DNA from: an uncultured Thiotrichaceae bacterium
GTDB taxonomy: Bacteria; Pseudomonadota; Gammaproteobacteria; Thiotrichales; Thiotrichaceae
DNA length: 7,372 bases
Assembly: GCA_938038645.1 (NCBI GenBank)
Contig: CALHTA010000046.1
Span: 1-7,372, forward strand
Direction of reading: 5' to 3'
Under the pieces are notes generated by a model, which was given only the letters and a program-made list of their open reading frames with translations, ran no database searches and was not told the origin of the DNA. The position numbers were made by a program, and so were the translations under genes. Below, one piece after another: positions 6,405 to 7,372 of the stretch; the stretch's first letter is position 1, and each line of letters starts with the position of its first letter.

Positions 6405-6428
6405 AAGCAAGGATAAGCTAACAAGCCC

Positions 6429-7052
6429 ATGAGAATCGATAAGTTATTTGAACTGCAAGGCGACTTCTTTGCACGCTTTCCCGATGGTTTTGAAGATGAA
6501 GCCATCGTTAAACTCCGCAAAAAACACAACGCGGGTAAATTAGCGATTCAAGCACAAGAAGCCTTTGCAGAAACCAAGTTCGGCATGCCCGAGTCGATTA
6601 TTCAAAGCATGATTTTAACGACATCTCGCTCATCGATGGTTTTTATGTTCGATAAGCTAAGGTTTCGAGATAGCGTAGGAGCACTTTCACCGGCTGAGCG
6701 CGAACGGCTAGTCGACGCTTTGTTTGATCGATTACACGGCGATAAGGAAAAGGGCTTTAATCAGATTTTAGAGCAATTAGTGACGTTAAAACTGGGCTCT
6801 TGGTCGATGATCAGCGTAATTCCTTACTATTATGATATGCAGGAAAACTGGTTTGTAAAACCCAGTGTGACCAAATCAATTTTGAAGTACTTTGAAGTGG
6901 AAAAAGAGCTGGTTTACAAACCGCGGCCTTCTTTTGAATTTTACCAAGACTACAGTACATTTCTGGCGAATCTCCGCGATGAAGCCGACCCTAAACTGAG
7001 CCCAAATAACGCAGCTTTTACTGGCTTTTTGATGATGACGATTGGTAAATAA
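6429..7052 (+). CDS. Unrecognised 207-residue soluble protein
   Basis: I do not recognise this protein. It is a complete frame beginning MRIDKLFELQGDFFARFPDG and has neither a signal peptide nor a membrane segment, so it should be cytosolic. It is rich in charged and aromatic residues. Likely helices lie at about 21-50, 52-66 and 87-121 (SPAERERLVDALFDRL, FNQILEQLVTL). The C-terminal part contains WFVKPSVTKSILKYFEV (141-157), YKPRPSFEFYQDYSTFLANL (163-182) and the nonpolar end AFTGFLMMTIGK. The tract KPxxxKxxLxxFxVxxxLVYKPxPxFExY looks like a conserved motif rather than random sequence. Codon use and composition match the neighbours, so it is a real gene. An in-frame TAA at 6414-6416 rules out an earlier start. 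AAGGA is 15 bases before the ATG, too far for a normal Shine-Dalgarno site. It diverges from the CoA-transferase gene and precedes the GST gene on the same strand. Confidence 0.82.
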   Translation: MRIDKLFELQGDFFARFPDGFEDEAIVKLRKKHNAGKLAIQAQEAFAETKFGMPESIIQSMILTTSRSSMVFMFDKLRFRDSVGALSPAERERLVDALFDRLHGDKEKGFNQILEQLVTLKLGSWSMISVIPYYYDMQENWFVKPSVTKSILKYFEVEKELVYKPRPSFEFYQDYSTFLANLRDEADPKLSPNNAAFTGFLMMTIGK

Positions 7053-7080
7053 GCTAAGCACGACATTGCCATCTATACTA

Positions 7081-7108
7081 TTGATATAAAGACTCATTAA
7101 CTCATAAT
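7081..7108 (+). promoter_or_regulatory. Sigma-70-type promoter of the GST gene
   Basis: TTGATA (7081-7086) and CATAAT (7103-7108) are 16 bases apart, each one base from consensus. The dyad TCATTA-ACTCA-TAATGA (7094-7110) covers the -10 and could be an operator. Transcription would start near 7115, about 30 bases before the ATG. GACTCA occurs at 7091-7096 and again at 7122-7127. No terminator for the preceding gene is seen between 7053 and 7144. Confidence 0.6.
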
Positions 7109-7144
7109 GAAATCATCACATGACTCACAATCAGAGGACCAAGC

Positions 7145-7372
7145 ATGAAACTTATTTCTGTAGCCGCTTCACCTTTCGCCCGCAAAGCTCGTGCTTCAAT
7201 TATTGAGCTTGGCCTGCAAGACCGTGTGGAGATCGTTGATCCGGGCATGGTTACCCCCGTTTCTAATAATGAAAGTCTCAATAACATCAACCCTTTAGGT
7301 ATGATTCCCGCTTTGGTCATGGACAGTGGTGAAGCCTTATATGACTCTTCTGTTATCTGTGAGTATCTAAAT
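7145..7372 (+). CDS. Glutathione S-transferase, N-terminal domain (cut by the window edge)
   Basis: The first 76 residues of a glutathione S-transferase run off the right edge. They form most of the thioredoxin-like N-terminal domain that binds glutathione. MKLISVAASPFARKARASII places the likely glutathione-activating Ser9 at the start of helix 1, as in the bacterial YibF-type and beta/zeta-like GSTs. NINPLGMIPALV (48-59) holds the conserved cis-proline (Pro55) after Ile54. LYDSSVICEYLN (65-76) holds the acidic-Ser pair (Asp67, Ser68) that contacts the gamma-glutamyl group. The start is firm: GAGGA lies 6 bases upstream of the ATG. The helical C-terminal domain, which decides the substrate, is not visible, so the exact class cannot be fixed. 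It is probably cytosolic and transcribed from its own promoter. Confidence 0.92.
   Translation, partial: MKLISVAASPFARKARASIIELGLQDRVEIVDPGMVTPVSNNESLNNINPLGMIPALVMDSGEALYDSSVICEYLN

Noticed and set aside
6876..7320. Leftward frames opposite the unrecognised protein and GST
   Set aside because: Both overlap better-supported rightward genes; the second is antisense to clear GST motifs.
1..7372. tRNA or rRNA genes, CRISPR arrays, insertion sequences, prophage or defence genes
   Set aside because: No tRNA-like folds, regularly spaced repeats, terminal inverted repeats with transposase, or defence-type domains were seen. The coding genes fill nearly all of the window.

Overview
The window reads as ordinary chromosomal DNA of a Gram-negative gammaproteobacterium, probably marine. 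The basis is the gene content (a proteobacterial-type NudC, a PabB-PabC fusion, a NPYQAP/RDD membrane protein, a bacterial GST), moderate GC, E. coli-like sigma-70 promoter hexamers and Shine-Dalgarno (SD) sites. The genus cannot be fixed from the sequence. There is no rRNA, tRNA, CRISPR array, insertion sequence, phage gene or sign of recent transfer.

Layout. Positions 1-2211 are read leftwards: a newly recognised 26-residue membrane microprotein (2131-2211), nudC (1088-2044), a Cof-type HAD phosphatase (241-1065) and the N-terminus of a multi-pass membrane protein (1-182) that runs off the left edge. nudC and the phosphatase are 22 bases apart and look like one operon. From 2337 the strand switches: a good promoter drives an RDD-family membrane protein (2380-2889), followed after 77 bases by a bifunctional pabB-pabC gene (2967-4889). 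That gap holds a promoter candidate and two nested inverted repeats. pabBC meets a leftward CaiB/BaiF CoA-transferase gene (4886-6331) tail to tail, sharing four bases of stop codon. A 97-base divergent promoter region then separates the CoA-transferase from an unrecognised 207-residue soluble protein (6429-7052). A glutathione S-transferase with its own promoter (7145 onward) is cut by the right edge.

Functions. NudC hydrolyses NAD(H) (and NAD-capped RNA) to NMN(H) and AMP. The co-transcribed HAD phosphatase may act on small phosphorylated metabolites. PabBC makes p-aminobenzoate for folate from chorismate and needs a glutaminase partner, PabA, that is not in the window. The CoA-transferase and GST are metabolic enzymes of unknown substrate.

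I do not see a striking new multi-gene system. The items most worth a second look are the microprotein gene at 2131-2211, the reversed lobe order of the CoA-transferase, the nested dyads in front of pabBC, and the unrecognised 207-residue protein.
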